From: Sinorhizobium chiapasense
GTDB lineage: Bacteria > Pseudomonadota > Alphaproteobacteria > Rhizobiales > Rhizobiaceae
Length of the DNA: 64,000 nt
NCBI RefSeq assembly: GCF_036488675.1
Contig: NZ_CP133151.1
Location: forward strand, 248,001-312,000
Reading direction: 5' to 3'
Position numbers and translations under genes: made by a program. The notes below the pieces were generated by a model, which saw nothing but the letters and a program-made list of their open reading frames with translations, was not told the DNA's origin and ran no database searches. Positions 35,756 to 44,218 of the stretch are shown piece after piece. Position 1 is the first letter of the stretch; each line of letters opens with the position of its first letter.

Positions 35756-37582
35756 ATGCTAAATGGTTCACAACTTGCCATCTTGCGAAGCCGTGTCGAT
35801 GGCGTAGCGAGGCTTATGTCAAATGTGGTTTTGCGGGCCGGGCGCTCGGGCGTCCTCAATCGCGCGAAGGATCTTTCATGCGCAATCGTCACGGCTGACG
35901 GAGAATTGCTCAGCGCAGCCGATAGTCTTCCAATCCACGTCTTAAGCGGACCAGACTTGATGGCTAAGGCGATGATGAGTTTCCATCCAGAGTTACGGCC
36001 AGGCGACGCATTTTTGCACAACTCACCTTATCATGGCTGCAGCCATGCAGCGGATCATACAATCCTTGCGCCGGTGATCGATGCAGAGGGTGTTCACCGA
36101 TTCACAGTCGTCGTGAAGGCCCATCAAGCAGACATTGGAAATAGCGCACCCACCACCTATTTCGCGACTGCTAAGGATGTATACGAGGAGGGTGCTCTTC
36201 TATTTCCGGCAGTTCGCGTCCAAAGCAATTACCAAGACATAGACGACATAATCCGAATGTGCCGCCTGAGAATCCGCGTGCCAAACCAATGGTACGGTGA
36301 CTATCTGGCCATGGTCGGCGCCGCCCGCGCGGGGGAACAGGAGCTCCTCGCCCTTGGTGCTGAAATTGGCTGGGATGTGATTAGCGAGTTTCAGACCCAA
36401 TGGCTGGAATACAGCCGCACCCGGATGCTTGAAGCAATCGCCAAGCTCCCGGAAATGGTTTCAAGTGGTCAAAGCCATCACGATCCGATGTTTGGAACAC
36501 CTCCGACCGGAGTTGATGTCGCTGCAACGGTAGTGATCTCCCCTAACTCCGGACGCATTACGGTCGACCTGAGAGATAATATTGCGGCGATGAACTGCGG
36601 GCTGAACGTCAGCGAGGCCTGCGCAAAGACCGCTGCGATGATTGGCGTGTTTAACTGCTTAGATGCAGAGATACCAAAGAATGCTGGTAGTTTTAGTTGC
36701 ATCGACGTCCTAATTGAAGACGGCTCGGCAATCGGTGGCGCAAAGCATCCAAACAGTCTTTCCGTTTCCACAACCAACTTAGCCGACAGGGTTGTGGCGG
36801 CGGTGCATATGGCTCTTTCAAAGATCGTACCAGAACAGGCTGTAGCGGAAATCGGCGCGGTCAACCCTCCTCACAAAGGCGTTATATCAGGAACCGACCC
36901 GCGAACGAAAACTCCTTTCATAAACCAGCTCTTTCTAGGTAGCACGGGAGGCCCTGCATCATCCTTTGGCGATGGCTGGTTGACCTATTCACACGCTGGA
37001 AATGCAGGAATCTCCTTCGTCGAAAGCGTGGAAATGACGGAAATGCACCATCCTCTACGGATATTGTGCCGCGAATTGGTCCCGGATAGCGAGGGCGCCG
37101 GTTGCTTTACCGGCGCTCCGTGTCTGGAAGTGGAGTTTCAACCCACTTTGTCGCCGATGACCTTGGCCTACGTCAGTGATGGCACTTTTAGTGCCGCGCA
37201 AGGTGTGTGCGGTGGTCTTGCGGGAAGCACCGCAGCACAACACGTCCGCGACGAGGCGGGACATCTGAATGAGATTGCTCCAGTTGGGCAGATGACGGTC
37301 AAACCGCAACAATCTATTCTTTCACGGACCGCCGCAGGTGGTGGATATGGAGACCCGCTTGATCGGGAATGCGATCAGGTACTTCAAGACCTCGCCAGCG
37401 GACTACTCACTTTAGAGCGTGCTGAATCAATATACGGAGTTGTTGCGCGAGAGGGCGTGTTGGACGAACGCGCGACGGCAAAACTTCGCACTGTTAAGGG
37501 CTCGAACGAGAACGCTGGCAGCGACAAATCTACACCTGACAGATTGGCCGGTCCGATGGAGGCTACCGATGGCACTCTATGA
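35756..37582 (+). CDS. hyuB: Hydantoinase/oxoprolinase family, subunit B (HyuB-like)
   Basis: 608 residues from ATG 35756 (TAGGAAC upstream); an in-frame ATG at 35693 would overlap hyuA and is less likely. Family landmarks include LSCAIVTADGELLSAAD, LSGPDLMAKAM, the metal or active-site region HNSPYHGCSHAADHT and VVKAHQADIG. It forms the ring-opening complex with subunit A. The C-terminal ~45 residues are hydrophilic and poorly patterned. It is the last gene of the operon starting at 31203. Downstream sequence turns at once into IS256 and IS6 fragments. Confidence 0.92.
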   Translation: MLNGSQLAILRSRVDGVARLMSNVVLRAGRSGVLNRAKDLSCAIVTADGELLSAADSLPIHVLSGPDLMAKAMMSFHPELRPGDAFLHNSPYHGCSHAADHTILAPVIDAEGVHRFTVVVKAHQADIGNSAPTTYFATAKDVYEEGALLFPAVRVQSNYQDIDDIIRMCRLRIRVPNQWYGDYLAMVGAARAGEQELLALGAEIGWDVISEFQTQWLEYSRTRMLEAIAKLPEMVSSGQSHHDPMFGTPPTGVDVAATVVISPNSGRITVDLRDNIAAMNCGLNVSEACAKTAAMIGVFNCLDAEIPKNAGSFSCIDVLIEDGSAIGGAKHPNSLSVSTTNLADRVVAAVHMALSKIVPEQAVAEIGAVNPPHKGVISGTDPRTKTPFINQLFLGSTGGPASSFGDGWLTYSHAGNAGISFVESVEMTEMHHPLRILCRELVPDSEGAGCFTGAPCLEVEFQPTLSPMTLAYVSDGTFSAAQGVCGGLAGSTAAQHVRDEAGHLNEIAPVGQMTVKPQQSILSRTAAGGGYGDPLDRECDQVLQDLASGLLTLERAESIYGVVAREGVLDERATAKLRTVKGSNENAGSDKSTPDRLAGPMEATDGTL

Positions 37583-37629
37583 ATTGGATGGGGTTTCACC
37601 ATCGCTGGTGCCGTCCGGGGTTTAGTTGG

Positions 37630-37965
37630 AAAATAGGGGTGGCGTAGTCTCCGGGGTGATCAACCTCGAATCATCCGGCGTTGGAGCGCCGGACTGGAGA
37701 CCACGCTATGACAAGCACTACCACGAACCCGCTGCCGTCCATCCCGAGGCTGAGGCGACGAGCTCTCTTTTCGACAACTGGTTCGACCCGATCGACGCGC
37801 GCCTGCGCGAGCGGGTGCGTGGCTTCATTGAAACGATGATCGAGGCCGAGCTGGAGGCGGTTTGCCCGTCCCCGCTATGGCCGTCGAACGCGCACGCTCA
37901 CAGGCACCTTCGGCACGACCGAGATCACGGTGCCGCGAAGCACGCTTGGATGCCGATGACGGCAC
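37630..37965 (+). mobile_element. IS256-family (Mutator) element, 5' fragment
   Basis: LFDNWFDPIDARLRERVRGF and ETMIEAELEAV match the N-terminal region of Mutator-type transposases, with a possible terminus near 37630 and ATG at about 37708. A frameshifted TGTFGTTEITVPR segment follows. Everything after about residue 85 has been replaced by an IS6 fragment. Confidence 0.75.
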
Positions 37966-38109
37966 GGTTCCGTTGCAAAGTTTTGTCTGGTCAGAGAATT
38001 TGCCAGAGTGGTGGCAACCTCATGCGGCAGCGAGGATTCGAACTGCTCAGCGAGAGACGGATTCGGATTGAAGGCGTACCGCGCCTGTCGTCTGCGCATC
38101 ATGTGGACC
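37966..38109 (-). mobile_element. IS6-family element, terminal fragment
   Basis: Begins with terminus GGTTCCGTTGCAAAGTTTT and encodes on the minus strand the C-terminal region with QARYAFNPNPSLAEQFESS, the same as the element at 24320-25083. About 140 bp remain. Confidence 0.88.
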
Positions 38110-38636
38110 CAATGCCATACCCCTCGTTACCAAAAACTTTGCAACACATCCTGGCGATCTTGGGTGGAAGCAATTCGCGCGGGCGCGCCTGGAAATTCAT
38201 GAGGTGCCCGGTGACCATTACACGATGGTCGCTCCACCTCATGTACGCTTTCTAGCAACGAAGCTCAAAGATTATCTCAATCGAAAGGACTAAGCGACGG
38301 TACCAGCAGCGGATCGCAAAAGCCGGACAGGGCCGGTGACCCCACCTGTTGCAACAGATCCTTCAAGTAAGTTTATAGAAACTTTGCCACCGCGGATCGC
38401 TGACGATGGTACGTTCACCACAACGTCTGACATCCGGCACGACTGAAATAGCTCTGCCGATGTACGCTCAGACCGCCGCACAGCACGCAACGTCGGAGTC
38501 AACGCCCAATGACAAAAAGAGCGCTCATCCTGCTTGAAGGTTCAAGGTATAATGGTCCGCTATACGTCCACGCATCTCTGCAACTTGATCTTCATGCAAT
38601 TGTCCTGTCGGCTGATCCAGCTCAGTACGACTATCT
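38108..38636 (+). repeat. Operon-junction repeat, copy C
   Basis: Direct repeat of 23943-24315 and inverse repeat of 29305-29833. It starts with the 44-bp IS6-type end shared only with copy B and ends inside the ligase gene remnant. Confidence 0.9.
38152..38293 (+). pseudogene. NRPS-PKS thioesterase 3' stub (copy C)
   Basis: The last 47 codons and stop of the synthase, identical in translation to the intact gene at 23943-24084. Preceded by an IS6-type end instead of the rest of the gene. Confidence 0.92.
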
Positions 38637-38788
38637 AAATCCGGTGGACGAAGCATGGCCCAGTGGTGATTGAAGTAAATCCGCGGGTTCATGGCGCACA
38701 TGCTTAGATAGAGGCGATACTTCAGCCGTCGACGGTCGATTCACCATTTTCGACCCCTGGCGAACAGGAGCGGCTTGTGGCCCCTTAA
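38509..38788 (+). pseudogene. ATP-grasp ligase gene with large internal deletions
   Basis: Keeps the start (MTKRALILLEGSRYNG), a short middle part around the HGPVVIEVNPR region and the last codons (GEQERLVAP, stop at 38788). Deletions remove about 970 bp compared with the intact gene at 28185-29432. It lies between the NRPS-PKS stub and the intact MlrC gene, preserving the ancestral order. Confidence 0.9.
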
Positions 38789-38952
38789 GAACTCAAGCAC
38801 TTGTCCCCGGCGCACCCTGTTGCGGGTCACCACCGGCCAGTCCATCCCACCGTGAGCTTGAAACCGATCCAGCAATACGTCGCACGCTGCCCGAGCAGGT
38901 AGCGCGAAGTCCTTGGCGATCAAACCCTCACATTCAGGAGACAATTAATATC

Positions 38953-40452
38953 ATGAAGCGCATAGCAGTCGGACGCTTGTTTCATGAATCGCACGGATAT
39001 GCTCCTGCGACAGCGGCCGCAGATATCACGGTCGTTCGCGGCGAGACTGTGATTGAGGCGGCCCAGGGAAATGGCACCACGCTCGGCGGGATTGTCGACG
39101 CCCTGATTGAACGCGCTCATATTGAAATCCTTCCCATTTCAGATTCGATGGTCGCCCCGAGCGGCGCCATCGATCATGGTTTCTATGTTGAGCAACGCCA
39201 GTTCTGGGGCGAGGAACTCAAGAAGCTCGCGCCCGATGCGATTGTCCTCGACCTGCATGGGTCGATGTCCACGACTGAGTTGGAAGATGCCGAAGGTGAT
39301 TTCCTCTCCTACATTCGCGGCGCGATCGGCGGAAACGCAGTCATCGGAGTAGGTCTCGACCTTCATGCCAATATAACGCCGCAGATGCTGAAGGCAGCCG
39401 ACATCTGCATCGCTTGCAAGAACAATCCCCATGACGATTACTACGATAATGGGAAGAAGGTCGTCAGATTGGTCTTCGATGTGCTCGAAGGCCGTCTGCG
39501 CCCGGTCTATACCTTGGCGAAAACCCGAATGATTGCCCCAGGCAGGCTCGAAACTCATCTCAGCCCACTTAAGGGAATGCACGCACGCGCCCGTGCGATC
39601 GAGAAGTCGGAAACGCCAGTGGTGGACCTTAGCATCTACAACGCCTACCGCTTTGCGGATCTAACGGACATGGGTCAGGCCGCTGTGATCTTGAGCAACG
39701 GGCCATATGCGCGAGCCAAGGCGATCGTGGAGGCTTACGCCCAGGAGTTCTGGGATCTGCGAGAGTGCTTCAAGGATGAAACTGTGACTATCGCAGAGGC
39801 CCTAGATGCCACTGCGAAGGACAAGAGCGGCATCACCAAGGCGCTTGCCGATCTTGGCGACCGGACGCTGGCCGGCGCGCCGGGCGACAGCACCTTGATC
39901 CTGCAGGCCGCACTAAAGCATCCTGCGAAGCTCCGGGGCGCGATGACAGTCAATGATCCGGAAACCGTCGCTCAGGCACATGCCGCAGGAGTCGGTGCGA
40001 AAATCAAGATGCGTCTCGGCGGCAAGATGACCCCACTATATCTGCCCTTCGAGGTCGAAGGCGTGGTCAAGATGCTCAACAATAGGGATATTAAACTCAT
40101 TGGACCCAGTTTTGCCAAGGAATCCGCTTCCATGGGAAAGACGGCCCTTATCGAGATTGACAACCGTTTCCTTGTGATTGCCACTTCAAAGCCAGGATTC
40201 ATCGTTGATCGGGCCATTTTCGAATCCCACGACATCAAGATTATCGAGCAGGACTTTATCGTGATGAAGTCGCAGTTCCACTTCAATCGCAATTTCGAGG
40301 GCGTTGCAGCGACTATCTATGTTGCAAGCGCGGGTCTCTCCTATTTCGTCCCAGGTGCTTTCCCGAAAAAACGCGCACGGGTCTGGCCGGATACCAATGT
40401 GGGCGACGCGCCTATTATCGCGACTCAAGTAGTGGAGCGTTTAGCCGTATAA
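38953..40452 (+). CDS. MlrC/M81-family metallopeptidase-like protein
   Basis: 499 residues of the MlrC (microcystinase C, peptidase family M81) group. The N-terminal domain carries the metal-site motifs VLDLHGSMST and VGLDLHANIT plus CKNNPHDDYYDNG; the C-terminal domain follows from about residue 290. MlrC of microcystin degraders hydrolyses a linear tetrapeptide next to the Adda residue; most family members have unknown substrates. AGGAG lies about eleven bases before the ATG. Two copies of the upstream junction show that it followed the ATP-grasp gene in the NRPS-PKS gene series. It may mature, detoxify or recycle the peptide-ketide product (inference). Confidence 0.9.
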   Translation: MKRIAVGRLFHESHGYAPATAAADITVVRGETVIEAAQGNGTTLGGIVDALIERAHIEILPISDSMVAPSGAIDHGFYVEQRQFWGEELKKLAPDAIVLDLHGSMSTTELEDAEGDFLSYIRGAIGGNAVIGVGLDLHANITPQMLKAADICIACKNNPHDDYYDNGKKVVRLVFDVLEGRLRPVYTLAKTRMIAPGRLETHLSPLKGMHARARAIEKSETPVVDLSIYNAYRFADLTDMGQAAVILSNGPYARAKAIVEAYAQEFWDLRECFKDETVTIAEALDATAKDKSGITKALADLGDRTLAGAPGDSTLILQAALKHPAKLRGAMTVNDPETVAQAHAAGVGAKIKMRLGGKMTPLYLPFEVEGVVKMLNNRDIKLIGPSFAKESASMGKTALIEIDNRFLVIATSKPGFIVDRAIFESHDIKIIEQDFIVMKSQFHFNRNFEGVAATIYVASAGLSYFVPGAFPKKRARVWPDTNVGDAPIIATQVVERLAV

Positions 40453-40889
40453 GGCACTATCGCGACACTAGGCCGGCAGGACTCGCGGTTACTGTCGACA
40501 ACGCGGCGGTAGCAGGCCAGAGCGCCGAAATCGTTCGATCCTCATCAGAGTCCTGACGTCGATCGCGCGCTTGAGATGGCCGTGCGGGCTTTCGATGAGC
40601 CATTCTCATGCGCGAAGCCGCGATCTTTGTGCGAACGGTGGCCGCACAGTTCGTCGTAGCGGCGCGTAAGCCCGCTTCTCTCACCGAATCTAAGCGGCAG
40701 GCTCCGTTGTGGCGCGTCGTGGGCACTGGCATGGCTGTGGAGTTCGGGAACGGGCGCGACCAGCGCCGCGATGTTGCGACGGTCGGGTTCCTCAGCAATG
40801 TATCCTCTGTCGTTTGTGAGAAGGGTTCGGGTCGGGCGGCGTCACAGAGCCGTGGCACGTATTCGGGCGTGAGCCAGCGCGAACTCTTT
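40453..40889. other. No intact gene; contains a ~110-bp dispersed repeat
   Basis: Decayed sequence left of IS1380. Bases 40698-40810 recur at 51542-51652 with a few changes, in the same orientation, so both are probably pieces of one lost mobile element. No family identified. Confidence 0.5.
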
Positions 40890-42063
40890 GGGCATAGGGA
40901 CACGCTGAGGCCATCGCCACCTTGATGCGATGAACCGAGACGCGCACCTGTGCGCCGATCTTCAGCAGTTTCAATCTGATCGTGCCGCAGCTGGCGTTGG
41001 CGAGCCGGGTATGGGGAAGACCGAGGCGACGCAAGGCGCAGATCAGGACCTACGTAAACGAGGCGAACCACAGCCGCAGCTGATTGGCGCCCTGCGTCGT
41101 CCATTCGGCCTCGGCCACGACCCGCCTGCGGCGGGACCAGTTGTCTTTTGCCGACCACCTGAAGTCGCGGAAGGTCCGGGCAGCCTGGCCGCTTTTCCTG
41201 GATACCAGACAGGCTTCCTCGAGGGCCGGGGCGATCTTGGTTTCCAGCCGTTCGTTGCGGGCGAGCCCGAAGACGTAGTCGACGCGGTTGATCTCGCACC
41301 AGGTCATCAGTTCCTCGCCTGCAAAGCCGGAATCAGCGCGCAGGATGATGCGGACCCTAGGCCAGGTTTTGCGGATGTCACGATCCGCTCAACCTCCTCG
41401 ACCGCTCCTTTGCTGGCATCGATGTTGGAACGCCTGAGCTTTGGCGCCAGCAGGTGGCGGTCGCAAAAGATATAGAGCGGCAGGTAGCAGGAAGCAGTTG
41501 TAGTAGCCGTGGAAGAACCTGCCTTCCTGTCGGCCGTGCAGCGGATCATCGGTGGCGTCGAGGTCGAGCACGATCTCGGCCGGCGGCTTGTCGTGGACTT
41601 CCAGAAACAGGTCCACCAACGAAGCTTCCAACGCGACCCTTGTCGTAATTGATCTTTGATAGCGCATCGGCTCCGCGACCCGGCCGTGCTCCAGCCGGTT
41701 CAGCGTCGACTTGCCAGCAAGCACCGCACAATCTTCTCGCTTCGGCGTCAGGCGTTCCGACACAAGCGCGAGCACCGGGTCGTGGCGAAGCGTGTCGTGG
41801 TCGTCGATGTCCTCGTATCCCAGCGCGATCGCTGCGATGCGTTGGCCAACCAGCGTGCGGACGCTGTGAACCGTGCGATCCTGATTGCGGTAATCGACGA
41901 AGCACGAGGCCACCCGGTTGAACAGCCTTATGGCCCCATCAACGTGACGCAGAAGCAAGGCGCCTGCGTCTGAGGTAATGGCTCCGCCGTCGAAACCAGC
42001 CACAACTTTGTGGCCGTCGAAGCCTTCAAATTCAAGCCGGTCGGACGTACAGCGTGTCTGCAT
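40890..42063 (-). pseudogene. IS1380-family transposase, frameshifted
   Basis: Starts intact with VVAGFDGGAITSDAGALLLRH and includes LGYEDIDDHDTLRHDP, DCAVLAGKSTLNRLEHG and AEIVLDLDATDDPLHGRQEG with catalytic Asp residues. Frameshifts near 41480 and 41340 split the remainder, where CEINRVDYVFGLARNERL and FRWSAKDNWSRRRRVVAEAEW are seen in other frames. Inactive. Confidence 0.9.
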
Positions 42064-42208
42064 CGGACCCCGTTCCTGAACCTGGTAACTATTTGTTGCA
42101 AAAGCAGTCTCTCAGATTCTCGGGGCCGATGCAGTTCTTTTGGGTAGGGTCGAGGAAGGGCGCGGTGGCTTGGGCCATGTCGGCACCGCTCCGTTTCCCC
42201 ATCGGGTC

Positions 42209-42234
42209 ACCGGAGGCGGTCACCCGCCTCCGGT
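42209..42234. repeat. Perfect hairpin, 11-bp arms
   Basis: ACCGGAGGCGG, loop TCAC, CCGCCTCCGGT. It lies 3' of the intron domain V hairpin on the minus strand, so it may be intron domain VI or the terminator-like target that group IIC introns prefer. Confidence 0.6.
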
Positions 42235-42660
42235 TCCCGCAGAACGTAGCGTGCGGATTTCCGGCACTACGCTCTCGGCATTTGGTTCACAGCACGGCGA
42301 GTGCTTGCAGCGCTTGATACGGAAGCCGCAGCTTCGGTCGCAGTATCGGATTCCGTTCTTTGATCTGGTTGAAAGTGTCCCAGGTAAGGCGGCCGCCATC
42401 CCGACTGCGACTGCGTAACTCCGGCACCAGTACCGTTCGGTGACGCGATATACCTTGAGCAGCGACTGGAGGTTTCCGGCGATGCTGATCCTGCCGCCGG
42501 CGATGACCTCGTCGAGGGTCGACAAGGCATGGTGGGCGCTGAGCTTTGGTCTGCCTCCGAATGAGCAGGGCAAGAAGTCCTGCTCATAGATCGCCGACAG
42601 CACCTCGGCCGTGCTGCGCTGGAGCGCCCGGTCCGAGATAGTTGGCACCCCCACCGCCAA
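42217..42660 (-). pseudogene. Group II intron reverse transcriptase with central deletion
   Basis: The N-terminal part gives VGVPTISDRALQRSTAEVLS and DFLPCSFGGRPKLSAHHAL, typical of RT motifs 2-3. It then joins directly to the C-terminal GNLQSLLKVYRVTERYW region. The whole YADD palm is missing, so it is a deletion remnant related to that at 25084. Confidence 0.82.
42242..42276 (-). ncRNA. Group II intron domain V-like hairpin
   Basis: The minus strand reads GAGAGCGTAGTGCCGG-AAAT-CCGCACGCTACGTTC, with pairing GCGTAG/CTACGT around an internal bulge. It lies at the 3' side of the reverse transcriptase remnant, overlapping its extended frame. Confidence 0.55.
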
Positions 42661-43213
42661 GCGGTTCGAAATCCTCAACAGATTCCTCCGCACTCGATCG
42701 CGCGTGATGAATGAAAGGCGTATCTCCCGTTGGATGGAGCCCATGTTGCCCAAGAACACTGCAACTACTGCAGACCACTTCACCATGTGGCCGGCTCTCC
42801 CGTCCTCCGAGTACTATCAGTCAGTCCGACTTCCACTCGGCCCTCGCCTCATTAGCTTGTCGGCGGCCTACAAGCTCACACTTGAGCCGAATGGATCTCC
42901 CTTGTTCACGACAAATCCTTTGGCTGCATGCTGGCGGTACGAACCCCGGGATCACGTTGGACCACTCGCAGAATCGCGATCCGCGGTTCCGCCTTCCCCT
43001 TAGAGAGATAGGGTCGGCTGCTCCGACCACGTTCGATTTCGCGGCTATCAATCCGTACACATATATTCCGGCCTACAACCTCCTTGTCTACGTTTCATAG
43101 TGGCCGTCGCCGGACACCACGCAAGACTCAGCACACGGCTGCTTGCTAGGTTTTACCGTGGCCGTCATTCCAGACGGCAGGACTTGCCGCGCTTGCGAGG
43201 CGAGACGCTCATC
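42661..43213. other. No protein gene; probable intron RNA or mobile element remnant
   Basis: About 550 bp without a supported coding frame, between a broken intron RT and an isolated domain V hairpin. Could be non-coding intron sequence on the minus strand. Confidence 0.4.
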
Positions 43214-43246
43214 AAACCGGACGTGCGGATTTCCCACATCCGGCTT
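43214..43246 (-). ncRNA. Group II intron domain V-like hairpin
   Basis: The minus strand reads AAGCCGGATGTGG-GAAAT-CCGCACGTCCGGTTT, a clear AGCCGG...CCGGTT stem with bulge and GAAA-type loop. No adjacent intact RT gene. Confidence 0.6.
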
Positions 43247-43250
43247 TCCG

Positions 43251-43796
43251 ACTGGCTTCATCCCAAGGCACACGGCGGCGGCAGATGCACGCTTTGCAGA
43301 CGCAAGACACTAAGTTCTCTGAAGACTTGATCGTCGGAGAAGCGCCGATCTCAGGTGGGGCGGCATCCGCATCATCACTTTCGAGGCCTCGCAGCCGCCC
43401 CATATTGCATGACTGGGCAAAACGCACTCCATTTTCCACTTTAGATCAATGCCGAGGAGGTTTCGCCCGTGACGCCATTCGCCAGACACTTAACCGCATC
43501 GATAACCACGTCATGCGCCGGCTGGACGTCAGTCGCCGCCCATGATGTTGAGGCAACGGTCTTTAGCGGTCAGGTCGAGTGTTGCGCCGATATGACGGGC
43601 AAGCGCGACGGTCTCTCGGATCAAGTGGCGCAGACCGCCATGCGAAAGTGATGTCCGGTCTCGCGCCAGGATCGCCAGCACGTCTTCAGTGCCGGAGAAA
43701 GACGGTTGGCCGGTGTTTTCTTTTCCGATCGTGGTTCCCGACTATGTTTCGAAACATTGGCCACGTCCAGCAAACGAGTGCAAATATCTGAGCGCG
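43251..43796. other. No recognisable gene
   Basis: On the minus strand near 43550-43720 a frame includes LRHLIRETVALARHIGATLD, which looks like protein-derived sequence but is interrupted and not identified. The rest shows nothing. Confidence 0.4.
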
Positions 43797-44180
43797 AGTC
43801 CGTCCTGCGCGGGTCGGAAGCACCGGTCAGCGTTCCCTTCTCCCAATCAATGAGCACCGCCTGCCCGCCGCCCAATGGGTAATGCGGCTCCGCCACTTGG
43901 CGCAAGCCTTCGACCGGGCCAGCGCCAACGCCTCGCGCGGCCTCCACGACATCGTGGTTGTAAAACGCGCGAGCGGCATCGATCGCTTGCTGCGGATCCC
44001 TGCCGAAGTCGATCATGTTGGTCAGCAGATGGACATGGCCGAAGGGCTGGTAGCCACCGCCCATGACGCCGAAGGCCATCACCGAGCGCCCATCTTTCGT
44101 CATCATGCCCGGCATACTGCTTGTCGAGCGAGCCATCGTTCTGAGCCTTGGCCAGCATCGCCATGGAGCCCAACTCCGTG
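43797..44180 (-). pseudogene. Gamma-glutamyltransferase, C-terminal fragment
   Basis: After a frameshifted start (GSMAMLAKAQNDGSLDK) the frame gives MPGMMTKDGRSVMAFGVMGG, GYQPFGHVHLLTNMIDFGRD, PQQAIDAARAF and YPLGGGQAVLIDWEKGTL, ending near SDPRR. This is the small-subunit C-terminal part of a GGT/cephalosporin acylase-type protein. The autoprocessing Thr and the large subunit are missing. It lies directly downstream of asnB. Confidence 0.82.
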
Positions 44181-44218
44181 TCGGACTGACCTTTACTGTT
44201 CTTATCTTGTTCGCCGGC

